This document shows positions 12,532-21,979 of a stretch of DNA of 64,000 nucleotides, one piece after another; the stretch's first letter is position 1, and every line of letters starts with the position of its first letter. Source of the DNA: Smittia aterrima (lineage: Eukaryota > Arthropoda > Insecta > Diptera > Chironomidae); assembly GCA_033063855.1 (NCBI GenBank), contig CP093831.1, positions 15,872,001-15,936,000 on the forward strand, read 5' to 3'. The notes under the pieces were generated by a model that had not been told where the DNA came from, searched no databases, and was given only the letters and a program-made list of their open reading frames with translations. The translations under genes were made by a program, and so were the position numbers.

Positions 12532-13680
12532 ATGGAAGAATTTTTGGCATTAGCTAACGAGGGTCTTGATGCTGTTGCTCAGGATAGAATTCTTCATCGT
12601 CCTACAATTGTACAACAGCCTCAGAATGTTAAACGTACTAAGACAATTATTATCAGCTCCACAATTGCTCCAGCAAAACCTGCAAAAGTTACAAGAAGAC
12701 AAGCAAAGCGTAAGATTTCTGAAGTTTGTGATGCAGAAACCAATGAAAATCTCATGAAAAAAGAGAACTTTGAAATGGCTTTACAATTCTTCAAAAAAAT
12801 ACAAGCTACAGCGGCTTTTGTACAGGCTAATCCAGATGAACTGCCAATCATACCACAATCGCCAATTGGTGTCATCTGCACATCCGAAACATCTTTGAGA
12901 CTGTCGCCCAAAAAGAAAAAGGTCTCTGCTGCGAAACCACGATCACCGATTGAAGACGTTACCTGCACACCATACTTATCCTTGCCGATTGAAGAAAGAA
13001 AAGAAGTTTTTGAGCCACCACGAGCAATTATTAAAGACGTTATCTGCAGACCAGAAACATCCTTGCCGATTAAAAAGAGAAAAATATTTTTTGAGCCACA
13101 ACGATCACCAACTGAAGACTTTATTTGCACTACATACTCGTCTTTGCCGATTAAGAAGAGAAAAGTAATTTTTGCGCTACCAAGAGAAACTATTGAAGAA
13201 GTTTTCTGCACACCAGACATGCCCTTGAAGTGCAAAGGGAACATTGAACAGCACACCGAAGAAATTGAAGATCCCACCTTTCGTTGCCGCTTAACAACTC
13301 AATTGAAGAATGATATGCTGAAAAATAAGGCAACTGTCACCAAAAACATGCCAGAGCCACAACGATCAACAACTGAGAACTTTACCTACACTCCAAACTC
13401 GTCCTTGCCGATTAAAAAGAGAAAAGTAATTTTTTCGCTACCACGAGCAACTATTGAAGACCTTATTGGGGCACACCAGTAACATCCTTGAAGAAACCAA
13501 TAAAATAGAGATCAGCCAGAACTTCACCGGTCAAAGTTTTTGCAAAGGAACCAAGACTTTTTATAAGCGTTTCGAAGCTTTCAATCAAAAGGAAGAATTT
13601 GAGCATAAGATAAATGCAAACATCATCGAAATTATTGACGCAGATTTCCAAAAAATGAGCCATAATTTTGCACAAAGCAT
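12532..13680 (+). pseudogene. A-family copy A2, decayed C-terminus
   Basis: The open frame runs 12532-13482 (316 aa). The first ~150 residues are close to A3, sharing the NENLMKKENFEMALQ and PIIPQSPIGVICTSET variants. The repeat region is longer and diverged (five units with SLPIKKRK cores), and one intervening unit looks like a misplaced piece of the C-terminal block. Near 13470 an extra base relative to A1 (TTGGGGCAC against TCGGCAC) shifts the frame and ends the protein at GAHQ; the original frame would meet a TAG soon after. The remainder to ~13680 is a recognisable but eroded version of the conserved tail. It is probably a pseudogene, or a truncated protein without the family's C-terminal block. 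Confidence 0.7.
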
Positions 13681-14002
13681 AACAATTTATACTGTTTTAT
13701 CGATTTATTTGACAATAAAAAAATTATATCATAGATTTTCATGTTTCAATTTTATCTTATATTTTCAGCAATTTCTCTGTCAATCGTTCATCTTTAATAC
13801 ACCAGCTTTATACTCAGTCGAATAAATAATAATGACTCACAAAAAGAGTATAATGTTTACATTGAATATTAAAGGTGCCGATGAATCGTTCTGCGGAATA
13901 AATTTGTTTTTGATAGCCATAAGTTCAAAGTTCGCCACAAGTGTTGATAACAAAATAGTATTTTCGTTTTCAGTTTCGTATTTGAGTGCATGAAGTGAAG
14001 AC

Positions 14003-15944
14003 ATGAATTTAATTTGGTTTATTTGTTTTAATATTTTCGTGATTCAGGTGTTTGCGAAACAAGTCGGCAAGCCAGAGTTTTGTATCTCCGAAGCTTGTAA
14101 TAAGACTTCAGCTTACTTGGGCATTGATGCGCTTCAAAATGCAAAAGTCGATCCTTGTGAAAACTTTGGAGAGTATGTAAGAGAAGGATGGGAGCAGAGC
14201 CGTCCGAATCCAACGATGTTTGATATTATGAACACAGTCTATGAACGAACCCTGGATCTTCTCTCAGAAAATTCAACTGACGACGCAAATATCACAAAAG
14301 TTACGAAGAAAGTTTTCAAAAGTTGTCTTGAATCAGGTTAGCGACTTCAAGCAAGATATAGTTCAAATTTTATTTAAGATTTCTTAGAAAAAAATCATCT
14401 TCAATCTTGGAACGACATCGTCGATTACTTAAGATCCTTGGGATCTTCTCCATTCATCGATGGATTGTCTTGGAACCGAGACAAATTTTCACTCAAAAAA
14501 ATTTTCCAATCCGAACCGAAATTAGCTTTGAAGGTCTTCTTCAACCGAGAAGTGCAAAAGTGCTCGATAATGACGAACAGGTCATCAATTTGTCTAAGAG
14601 ACATTGGATTTGATTTGTTTGGACTGACGAATTATGAAAGATTCCTAAATGAATTTTTCGATTTAGAAACTCTGAAACATGTTGAAATGATTGCAAGGAT
14701 CAATGATACAGCGGCGAGTTTAAAAGAGTTTGACAGACACAGAGGAAAGTTTATTCCTTTCTTTGAGAAACCAAAAACTGAAATCGTCCTTAGCGAACTT
14801 TCTACTTTGCTTGATATCGATTGGGTAGAAACTCTCAACGCAGTTAGATTAGACTACAAGGAAGTAAATTCTGATGACATTATTGCAATCGAGCACTTTG
14901 TAGGAGGAAAAAATCTTCTTGACTTCACCAATCAAGCGGATAAAAGTTCCCTCGCTGATCGATTCACAGTTCATTTCATTTACGAGTACAGATCAATCTT
15001 TGGAAAGAGCATTTTCAATGAAATGTTTTCTGCTCTTGATCCAAATCATCAGATTTTTAGTCTCTTAACGGAGATGCCTTTGTTCTTTCCTGTCCTGAGC
15101 TCATTGTATAACAGAAAATATTTTAACCCTGAAGTCAGAGAAGAAATTAAACTTCAAGTGCAACAAGCAGCTCATCAATTTGCTTTGAATGAACAACTTC
15201 CAGAAGCAGAGAAGTCAAGATTGATGTTGAAGCTGAAAAGTTTAGAGATTCACGATGGATATACTGAGCTTGGTTGGAGTAAACAAGAAGTCATTGACGA
15301 CATTTTTAAGAACATTGATATAACGGGAGACGAAAGCGAATTCACGAGGATCCGAAAGCAAAAGTCTCTGAATTTCAACTTTAACTTTTCGTACGGATAT
15401 GACCAAAACGAAAACATTTTAAGTAAGTTTTATATTTTATTTGAAGCTTCTTCAATATTTTCTTGTCTTTACAGCCATTCCATCATTTATCATGTCGCAT
15501 TCTTCCTGGTTCGATAAATCTCGTCCAAGATTTTTTACTGCAGCAACTTTTAATGTCGAAATTCTTAATTTGTTGTCTCTTAACCCTCCAAATGATTCAG
15601 TGGCAATTGAATACAAAAATTACGTGAACTGGCTGGATGACGGAAACCAAGACTTGAATCTCTTCACAGGGAAGCTAAAAAATCAACAACTTTTCTGGAT
15701 TACGCGTGGAATGGAGGTCATAGCGAGATCAGAAAAGTATGGAATTCCCCAAAATGGCAAGTCGCTGCATTTGTTCTTTCTGAAGAACGAAGGCTTTCAA
15801 GACGCTTTCGACTGTCAACTAACTGAAGCTGAAAAAGCAAAATTAAGTCAAATTAATTATGAAATGGATGAAAAACTAAATGTTGCCAGTGAAGTTTTGA
15901 ACTTTATTGTTTTTCACAATCGTACAGTCAAAGATTTTCTTTAG
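14003..15944 (+). CDS. Secreted M13 neprilysin-like protein, predicted inactive
   Basis: Three exons, 14003-14336, 14388-15422 and 15475-15944, give 1839 nt and 612 aa. The N-terminus is a signal peptide (MNLIWFICFNIFVIQVFA) with no obvious membrane anchor. M13 hallmarks follow: early cysteines and a DPCENFGEYV motif (usual family form DPCxxFYxYxCGxW, the last Cys lost), then helical M13 body sequence. Where active enzymes carry HExxH followed by FDD, this protein reads MSHSSWFDKSRPRF, so the glutamate and second histidine are missing. No downstream ExxxD zinc ligand motif is seen. At 612 aa it is shorter than usual family members (about 700-780). Catalytically dead neprilysin-like secreted proteins are known in flies, often with male reproductive expression. 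The gene faces A3 tail-to-tail, and its 3' half was copied twice into the surrounding arms. Confidence 0.8.
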
Positions 15945-16211
15945 TGAAATTAAAATAACATCGGAAAACAAAAAGGTTTTCATTTTCCTAAACTTCGATT
16001 GTGTGAACACTGAAAATGTTGTTTTGGCGCGTTATTTTACTGAAAACAAAAACATATTTCCGCCTTTTTCAAAATGAACGATTGTTAGAAAAAAATGCTG
16101 AAAAAGAAAAATAAATTTGAAACATGGAAATCTTTGATAGAAATTTTTATTCTCAAATAAATCGATAGAACATTTAAAAATTAAGAAGACCGGTCACAGG
16201 CGACCTGGTAC

Positions 16212-16368
16212 AAGGATTTTTTCGATTTACGCTTTTCATATGGAACCACTATCCGTCCGTCTGTTTGTCCGTCCTTCCGTCCGACTGTCCGTGAGCTGAC
16301 GGTCGGACGGACGGACGGTCAGACAGACATAGTGGCCACAATAAGGTTTTTTCTACGAAAAAATCCTT
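16212..16368. mobile_element. Foldback (hairpin) element next to A3
   Basis: A near-perfect long palindrome. The outer ends are AAGGATTTTTTCG and CGAAAAAATCCTT; the inner arms run from CCACTATCCGTCCGTC to its complement ending ATAGTGG, with a few bases of loop near 16292-16298. The arms are full of CCGTC/GGACG repeats. It is missing from the equivalent site beside A4 and A1, so it is an insertion. About 35 extra bases at 16176-16211 are also unmatched and may belong to it. No coding capacity; the type resembles foldback or MITE families. Confidence 0.75.
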
Positions 16369-16375
16369 AAAAAAT

Positions 16376-17296
16376 TTATGCTTTGGCTTCAATGAGATCA
16401 AGTTGATACAAGAATTCTGCTTGGCTCATTTCGTGGAAATCCGCGTCAACTATTTCGATGACGGTTGTCTTTTTCTTCAACGCGGCTTTCTTTAATTTTG
16501 TTCTCAAGCTGCGACGAATGGTCGGATCTTCAATTTCTTCCGTTTGCTGTTCAATGTTTTGCTTGAAAGCGGCGAAACGTGTCATCAAAATTCTTGGTGG
16601 TGTTTCTGGTTTCTCTGCGAAAAATTCGACTGGTGAAGCACTGGCTGATTTCCTTTTTATTGGTTTCTTCAAGGATGTGACTGGTGTGCCGATAACTTCT
16701 TTAATAGTTGCTCGTGGTGGCTCAAAAACTGCTTCTCTTTCTTTAATCGGCAAGGATGTGACTGGTGTTCCGATAACTTCTTTAATAGTTGCTCGTGGTG
16801 GCTCAAAAACTGCTTTTCTTTCTTCAATCGGCAAGGATAAGTATGGTGTGCAGATAACGTCTTCTATCGGTGATCGTGGTTTCGCAGCAATGACTTTTTT
16901 CTTTTTGGGCGACAGTCTCAAAGATGTTTCGGATGTGCAGATGACACCAATTGGCGATTGTGGTATGATTGGCAGTTCATCTGGATTAGCCTGTACAAGA
17001 GCCGCTGTAGCTTGTATTTTTTTGAAGAATTGTAAAGCCATTTCAAAGTTCTCTTTTTTCATGAGATTTTCATTGGTTTCTGCATCACAAACTTCAGAAA
17101 TCTTACGCTTTGCTTGTCTTCTTGTAACTTTTGCAGGTTTTGCTGGAGCAATTGTGGAGCTGATAATAATTGTCTTAGTACGTTTAACATTCTGAGGCTG
17201 TTGTACAATTGTAGGACGATGAAGAATTCTATCCTGAGCAACAGCATCAAGACCCTCGTTAGCAAATGCCAAAAATTCTAATTTTTTTTCTTCCAT
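16376..17296 (-). CDS. A-family copy A3: basic repeat protein, unknown function
   Basis: Single-exon 306-aa frame, intact. The N-terminal ~70 residues equal A1; the middle follows A2 (NENLMKKENFEMALQ, QANPDELPIIPQSP); and the repeat and C-terminal parts follow A1/A4. Such mosaicism is what gene conversion between palindrome arms would leave. It carries two full ~27-aa repeats (PPRATIKEVIGTPV with SLPIKEREAVFE), the KKPIKRKSA patch and the intact C-terminal tail DADFHEMSQAEF. The stop codon lies only ~8 bp from the foldback element, so its 3' UTR and poly(A) signal are likely altered. It is convergent with the full M13 gene. Confidence 0.7.
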   Translation of the reverse strand: MEEKKLEFLAFANEGLDAVAQDRILHRPTIVQQPQNVKRTKTIIISSTIAPAKPAKVTRRQAKRKISEVCDAETNENLMKKENFEMALQFFKKIQATAALVQANPDELPIIPQSPIGVICTSETSLRLSPKKKKVIAAKPRSPIEDVICTPYLSLPIEERKAVFEPPRATIKEVIGTPVTSLPIKEREAVFEPPRATIKEVIGTPVTSLKKPIKRKSASASPVEFFAEKPETPPRILMTRFAAFKQNIEQQTEEIEDPTIRRSLRTKLKKAALKKKTTVIEIVDADFHEMSQAEFLYQLDLIEAKA

Positions 17297-17665
17297 AATT
17301 TCACTTCAACTTTTCACAAAATAAAACTCGGAGCGATTTATTTTTGACTTCACACTTGAAAGGATCACAAAAGAATAATGCTCAGAGATGGTAATTGCTC
17401 CCTTTTATGCTAATATCATATTGGCTCCTCCTTATCATGCAGAAAAAACCAATTGGGACAAGAGACTCAGGTAGCAATCTCTACAAACTGTTGTCTACAG
17501 CATACATTTTAGATTTAAATATTGTTCTAATGAGAAAATGAAATCATATTTCAAGTTTCATTGTCACAAGTTCTAGAGATTTTAATATATAAATCCTTTT
17601 TTGCAGGATCGAATGCAAAGTTTTTTTTAAATGGTTGATAAAGGTTTTATTGATTCGAAAAGATC

Positions 17666-17804
17666 TCATTTGAAACTACAGAAATGTATCGTCATGCTTT
17701 CCGAAACGATGGCAATCAGCACAGGAACTTCAGTTCTTTGTAGTCGTATAAGAATCTCAAGCTCAGCATTTGTGGGAAAATCATCTGTTGATCTGTTGGT
17801 TAAC
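17666..17804 (-). pseudogene. TSEN54 last-exon fragment, right copy
   Basis: Minus-strand copy of TSEN54 exon 3 with the end of its preceding intron (reads GTTAACCAACAGATCAACAG). It lacks the left copy's 8-bp deletion, so it is nearer the source gene. It sits between A3's upstream flank and the M13 tail, the mirror of the left arm. No other TSEN54 exon is near, so it is a non-functional passenger. Confidence 0.85.
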
Positions 17805-17825
17805 AATCCAAATCTGTCAAGAGCT

Positions 17826-18671
17826 CATTGTATAAAAGAAAATATTTTAAGTTAAAGTCAGAGAAGTAATTTAACTTCAAGTGCAACAAGCAGCTCATCA
17901 ATTTTCTTTGAATGAACAACTTCCAGAAGCAGAGAAGTCAAAATTGATGTTGATGCTGAAAAGTTTAGAGATTCACGATGGATTTACTGAGCTTGGTTGG
18001 AGTAAACAAGAAGTCATTGACGACATTTTTAAGAACATTGATATAACGGGAGACGAAAGCGAATTCACGAGGATCCGAAAGCAAAAGTCTCTGAATTTAA
18101 ACTTTAACTTTTCGTACGGATATGACCAAAACGATAACATTTTAAGTAAGTTTTATATTTTAAGTTTTTGAAGCTTATTTATTATTTTCTTGTCTTTACA
18201 GCCATTCCATCATTTATCATGTCGCATTCTTCCTGGTTCGATAAATCTCGTCCAAGATTTTTTACCGCAGCCACTTTTAAAGTCGAAATTCTTAATTTGC
18301 TGTCTCTAAATCCACCAAATGATTCAGTGGCAATTGAATACAAAAATTACGTGGATTGGCTGGATGACGGAAACCAAGACTTGAATCTCTTCACAGGTAA
18401 GCTAAAAAATCAACAACTTTTCTGGATTACGCGTGGAATGGAGGTCGTAGCGAGATCAGAAAAGTATGGAATTCCCCAAAATGGCAAGTCGCTGCATTTG
18501 TTCTTTCTGAAGAACGAAGGCTTTCAAGACGCTTTCGACTGTCAACTAACTGAAGCTGAAAAAGCGAAATTAAGTCAAATTAATTATGAGATGGATGAAA
18601 AACTAAATGTTGCCAGTGAAGTTTTGAACTTTATTGTTTTTCACAATCGTACAGTCAAAGATTTTCTTTAG
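17826..18671 (+). pseudogene. Truncated M13 peptidase tail, right arm
   Basis: Corresponds to the last ~280 residues of the M13-like gene, with homology starting at the GAGCTCATTGTATAA block. The first ~50 bp have a changed frame and a stop (GAGAAGTAA). From 17881 the frame is open to a splice donor (AAGTAAGT near 18146), with the final exon starting at 18202 and ending at 18671. It has no signal peptide, no 5' half and no start codon in context. The coding part is otherwise clean, so a fusion transcript cannot be excluded. HSSWF again stands in place of the zinc motif. Convergent with A4. Confidence 0.8.
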
Positions 18672-18888
18672 AGAAATTAAAATAACATCGGAAAACAAAA
18701 AGATTGTGTGAACACTGAAAATGTTGTTTTGGCGCGCAATTTTACTGAAAACAAAAACATATTTCCGCCATTTTCAAAATGAACGATTGTAAGAAAAAAA
18801 TGCTGAAAATGAAAAATAAATTTGAAACATGAAAATCTTTGATAGAAATTTTTATTCTCAAATAAATCGATAGAACATTTATAAAATA

Positions 18889-19809
18889 TTATGCTTTGGC
18901 TTCAATGAGATCAAGTTGATACAAGAATTCTGCTTGGCTCATTTCGTGGAAATCCGCGTCAACTATTTCGATGACGGTTGTTTTTTTCTTCAACGTGGCT
19001 TTCTTTAATTTTGTTCTCAAGCTGCGACGAATGGTCGGATCTTCAATTTCTTTCGTTTGCTGTTCAATATTTTGCTTGAAAGCGGCGAAACGTGTCATCA
19101 AAATTCTTTGTGGTCTTTCTGGTTTCTCTGCGAAAAATTCGACTGGTGAAGCACTGGCTGATTTTCTTTTTATTGGTTTCTTCAAGGATGTGACTGGTGT
19201 GCCGATAACTTCTTTAATAGTTGCTCGTGGTGGCTCAAAAACTGCTTCTCTTTCTTTAATCGGCAAGGATGTGAGTGGTGTGCCGATAACTTCTTTAATA
19301 GTTGCTCGTGGTGGCTCAAAAACTGCTTTTCTTTCTTCAATCGGCAAGGATAAGTATGGTGTGCAGGTAACGTCTTCAATCGGTGATCGTGGTTTCGCAG
19401 CAGTGACTTTTTTCTTTTTGGGCGACAGTCTCAAAGATGTTTTCTCTGTGCAGATGACACCAACTGGCGATTGTGGTACGATTGGCAATTCAACTGGATT
19501 AGCCAGTACAAGAGCCGCTGTAGCTTGCATTCTTTTAAAGAATTGTAAAGCCCTTTCAAAGTTCTCATTTTTCATGAGATCTTCATTGGTTTCTGCATCA
19601 CAAACTTCCGAAATCTTACGCTTTGCTTGTCTTCTTGTCACTTTTGCTGGTTTTGCTGGAGCAATAGTGGAGCTGATAATAATTGTCTTAGTACGTTTAA
19701 CATTCTGAGGCTGTTGTACAATTGTAGGACGATGAAGAATTTCATCCTGAGCAACAGCATCAAGACCCTCGTTAGCTATTGCCAAAAATTCTAAATTTAA
19801 TTCTTCCAT
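18889..19809 (-). CDS. A-family copy A4: basic repeat protein, unknown function
   Basis: Intact single-exon frame of 306 aa. The start differs slightly (MEELNLEFLAIANEG). It shares ELPIVPQSPVGVICTEK and ANPVELP with A1, its mirror partner. It has two full ~27-aa repeats, the KKPIKRKSA patch, RRSLRTKLKKATLKKK and the conserved end DADFHEMSQAEF. No signal peptide, membrane segment or known domain is visible. Upstream, the conserved ~100-bp block (GATCCTTTCAAGTGAGAAG-like, with CGCTCCGAGTTTTA-like sequence) is kept. Unknown function; the high basic content suggests a nuclear or nucleic-acid role, which is inference. Confidence 0.7.
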   Translation of the reverse strand: MEELNLEFLAIANEGLDAVAQDEILHRPTIVQQPQNVKRTKTIIISSTIAPAKPAKVTRRQAKRKISEVCDAETNEDLMKNENFERALQFFKRMQATAALVLANPVELPIVPQSPVGVICTEKTSLRLSPKKKKVTAAKPRSPIEDVTCTPYLSLPIEERKAVFEPPRATIKEVIGTPLTSLPIKEREAVFEPPRATIKEVIGTPVTSLKKPIKRKSASASPVEFFAEKPERPQRILMTRFAAFKQNIEQQTKEIEDPTIRRSLRTKLKKATLKKKTTVIEIVDADFHEMSQAEFLYQLDLIEAKA

Positions 19810-21979
19810 GATTTCACTTCAAAATATTCACAAAATAAAACCCGGAGCGATTTAGTTTTGACTTCTCACTTGAAAGGATCACAAATAATTAATGCGTAGT
19901 GATGGTAATTGCTTCCTTTTATTCTAGTTTTAATGATGGCTGGCGTAAAAATAGTCATTGGCTCCTCTTTCACATGGTGAAATTACTTAGTGTCGTTGGG
20001 ACTCAGGTAGCAAGTTTTCCCAAAAATCTGAGTTTGTGTGAAGATGTGGCAGGTACAAACAAAAAAAATGCATTATTTATGTAAAGTTCTACACACATCT
20101 AACCGAACAAATGTTACTAATGTGGCTGTCTGTTACGTGGCTATCATAAATCGAAGAATATTTTATGCGAGCCGTCGACAGAGAGAAAAATATTTTTTCA
20201 GAAGGATTAGCTTTAGATCAAACTATTTGAGCGAATCTCTCAAATTTAAATCTTTTTATTTATCATTCAACATGAACAAAGCAAATCGATTATCAAGAGA
20301 GCTCGTCTACAAAAGTTGCAGATGTAACACCATAAAGAAATAAATCGCGTTCATAAATAAGTCAAAGCGAATAAACAAAGGTTTTATTCGATGAGAAAAT
20401 CGAGAACCAGTTTCTGTCCACAATGATTTGTTGGAGTATGGAATTTAAATGATTTTATCAGCTTCATGCGTTTCATTGACAACTCGCGCCTCGTTAAATC
20501 AACGAATCTTTTTATGAATGAAGAACGAAACTTCTTGTTCGCGAAAAGACTTCGTTTGGATTATTTTAATCAAGAGCGAGGCGAAGTGGCTGTTTTTGGA
20601 AACTTTCGAAAGAATCTGCGAGTTGAACATCCAGGAAATGGCTTATGACGTAATCACATTAACAAAATATTAATTTCTCGGTCATCGCCATAAAACCAAA
20701 CGAATCAGAATTTAATTTTTTTTAGAAAGAGTTTATTCCATTCCTGTTAGAAATGAAATTAGATCAAAGGCATTAAAAGATAAATGTTGAAAGCTCTCAT
20801 GAATCATTAAAAATTCCTTAAGCTCTGACATGTCCAAATTCTCTGATCCATTAAAATCAATTGAATATTTAAATGCGATCTTTCCTATTTTTAGACGAAA
20901 CCAAGAGACTTTGATTGCAGCAATAAAAGGAAGTAATAAAGCTCCCGCGATGTCGCTTAAAAGTCTACCTGCCCAAATTAAGAAGTTTCAGATTAATTAT
21001 TATGAGATCATCATTTCATTACGAGGCCTATTTTCATTTAATTAGTTGATTCAATGTTGTAAGCTTCAAAGTGATGAATTTACTCTTCGGAGGAGGATGA
21101 GCAATCCAAATTCACACAATCGGAGATGAAATTAAGTCAGAATTCATTTTAAAGTGATGTCTAAGATATATTTTTAATCGAGTGTCTCTAATCTTAAACG
21201 ATTTCAATGAACTTCCTTTGTTCTTTTGTGATTGTAGACACCTCATCTGGTTTTCAGTCTTTATTGCTCATTGTTCAATCTTAAGATCTCACGTTACCTC
21301 GTTCTGGATGCTAAAAGATAGAAAAAGTCAAAGTATTCTCATAAATCTGCATTCTCTTGATTCTGGAGCTTTGTGATCACCTTAAAACAAATTTTATTTC
21401 AAATCAAAACGAGAAGTTGTCAGTCGCATTTTTTCAAGTTGAGTTAAATTTTTTAACAAAAAAAAAGTCATCAAATTTGTTAATCGGAGTCGTTTGAACT
21501 TGACGAGATTAAAAGTTTGTGTGTCACCAACGCGAGACGCGAAACTCTCCTACTGAAAATAACCAAAATAATAAAACAACAAAAACTAAAGCATTTTGCT
21601 TTCCGTCCAGAATCGTTGCGAGAGGCCAAGCGATCGATCTGCACCTTAAATTTTTTGATATTTTCGGTTTTATTTTTGGTTTTTCGCTCTCTGCGCTCGG
21701 TCGATTCATTATTTATGAAGGAAATATTTATTGTACCGTTGAGTCGCGAGATGAGAACTTAAATAAAAGTTGCTGTTGACATTGCGAATTTCTTCAGTTG
21801 ATTTTCGGTTTTTGGATGGAACGGTTTGGTCAGTGATTGATCAGTGAATAGAAAGGATTAAAGCTTTTTTCGATCTCGTGGATTTGTGAAATCATTTGAG
21901 CTTTTGTGATAGAAAAATGGTTTGAAATTGATTCGGATTAAAAAATTTAAATCCTAAACTAAAAGAAATATTTTTGCAG
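19810..21979. other. Intergenic, with 5' UTR/promoter of first cuticle-like gene at its end
   Basis: After the A4 upstream flank (to ~19990) I find no coding signal; short open frames have unrelated overlapping frames. The last ~200 bp probably hold the promoter and an untranslated exon for the gene at 21980, because a clear acceptor (TTTTTGCAG) directly precedes that ATG. Confidence 0.5.

Larger units (their letters stand above)
9386..13790. repeat. Left arm of large inverted duplication
   Basis: This stretch carries, in order: the TSEN54 last exon (+), A1 (+), an M13 tail (-), a TSEN54 tail copy (+) and A2 (+). The right arm holds the same blocks in mirror order and opposite strand. The homology includes non-coding DNA: the ~350 bp upstream of each A copy, and the 3' flank shared between A genes and M13 tails. 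A hybrid junction where M13 sequence meets a TSEN54 fragment (around 11990-12025) is present in both arms, so the arms come from one duplication event and not from separate insertions. The limits are approximate. Confidence 0.75.
16100..19990. repeat. Right arm of large inverted duplication
   Basis: Mirror of the left arm: A3 (-), TSEN54 tail (-), M13 tail (+), A4 (-). A3 shares private variants with A2, and A4 with A1, so the copies pair by mirror position. The conserved 5' flank of A4 fades out near 19990, and the shared 3' flank starts just downstream of the full M13 gene. The arm also contains a foldback insertion not present on the left. Confidence 0.75.
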
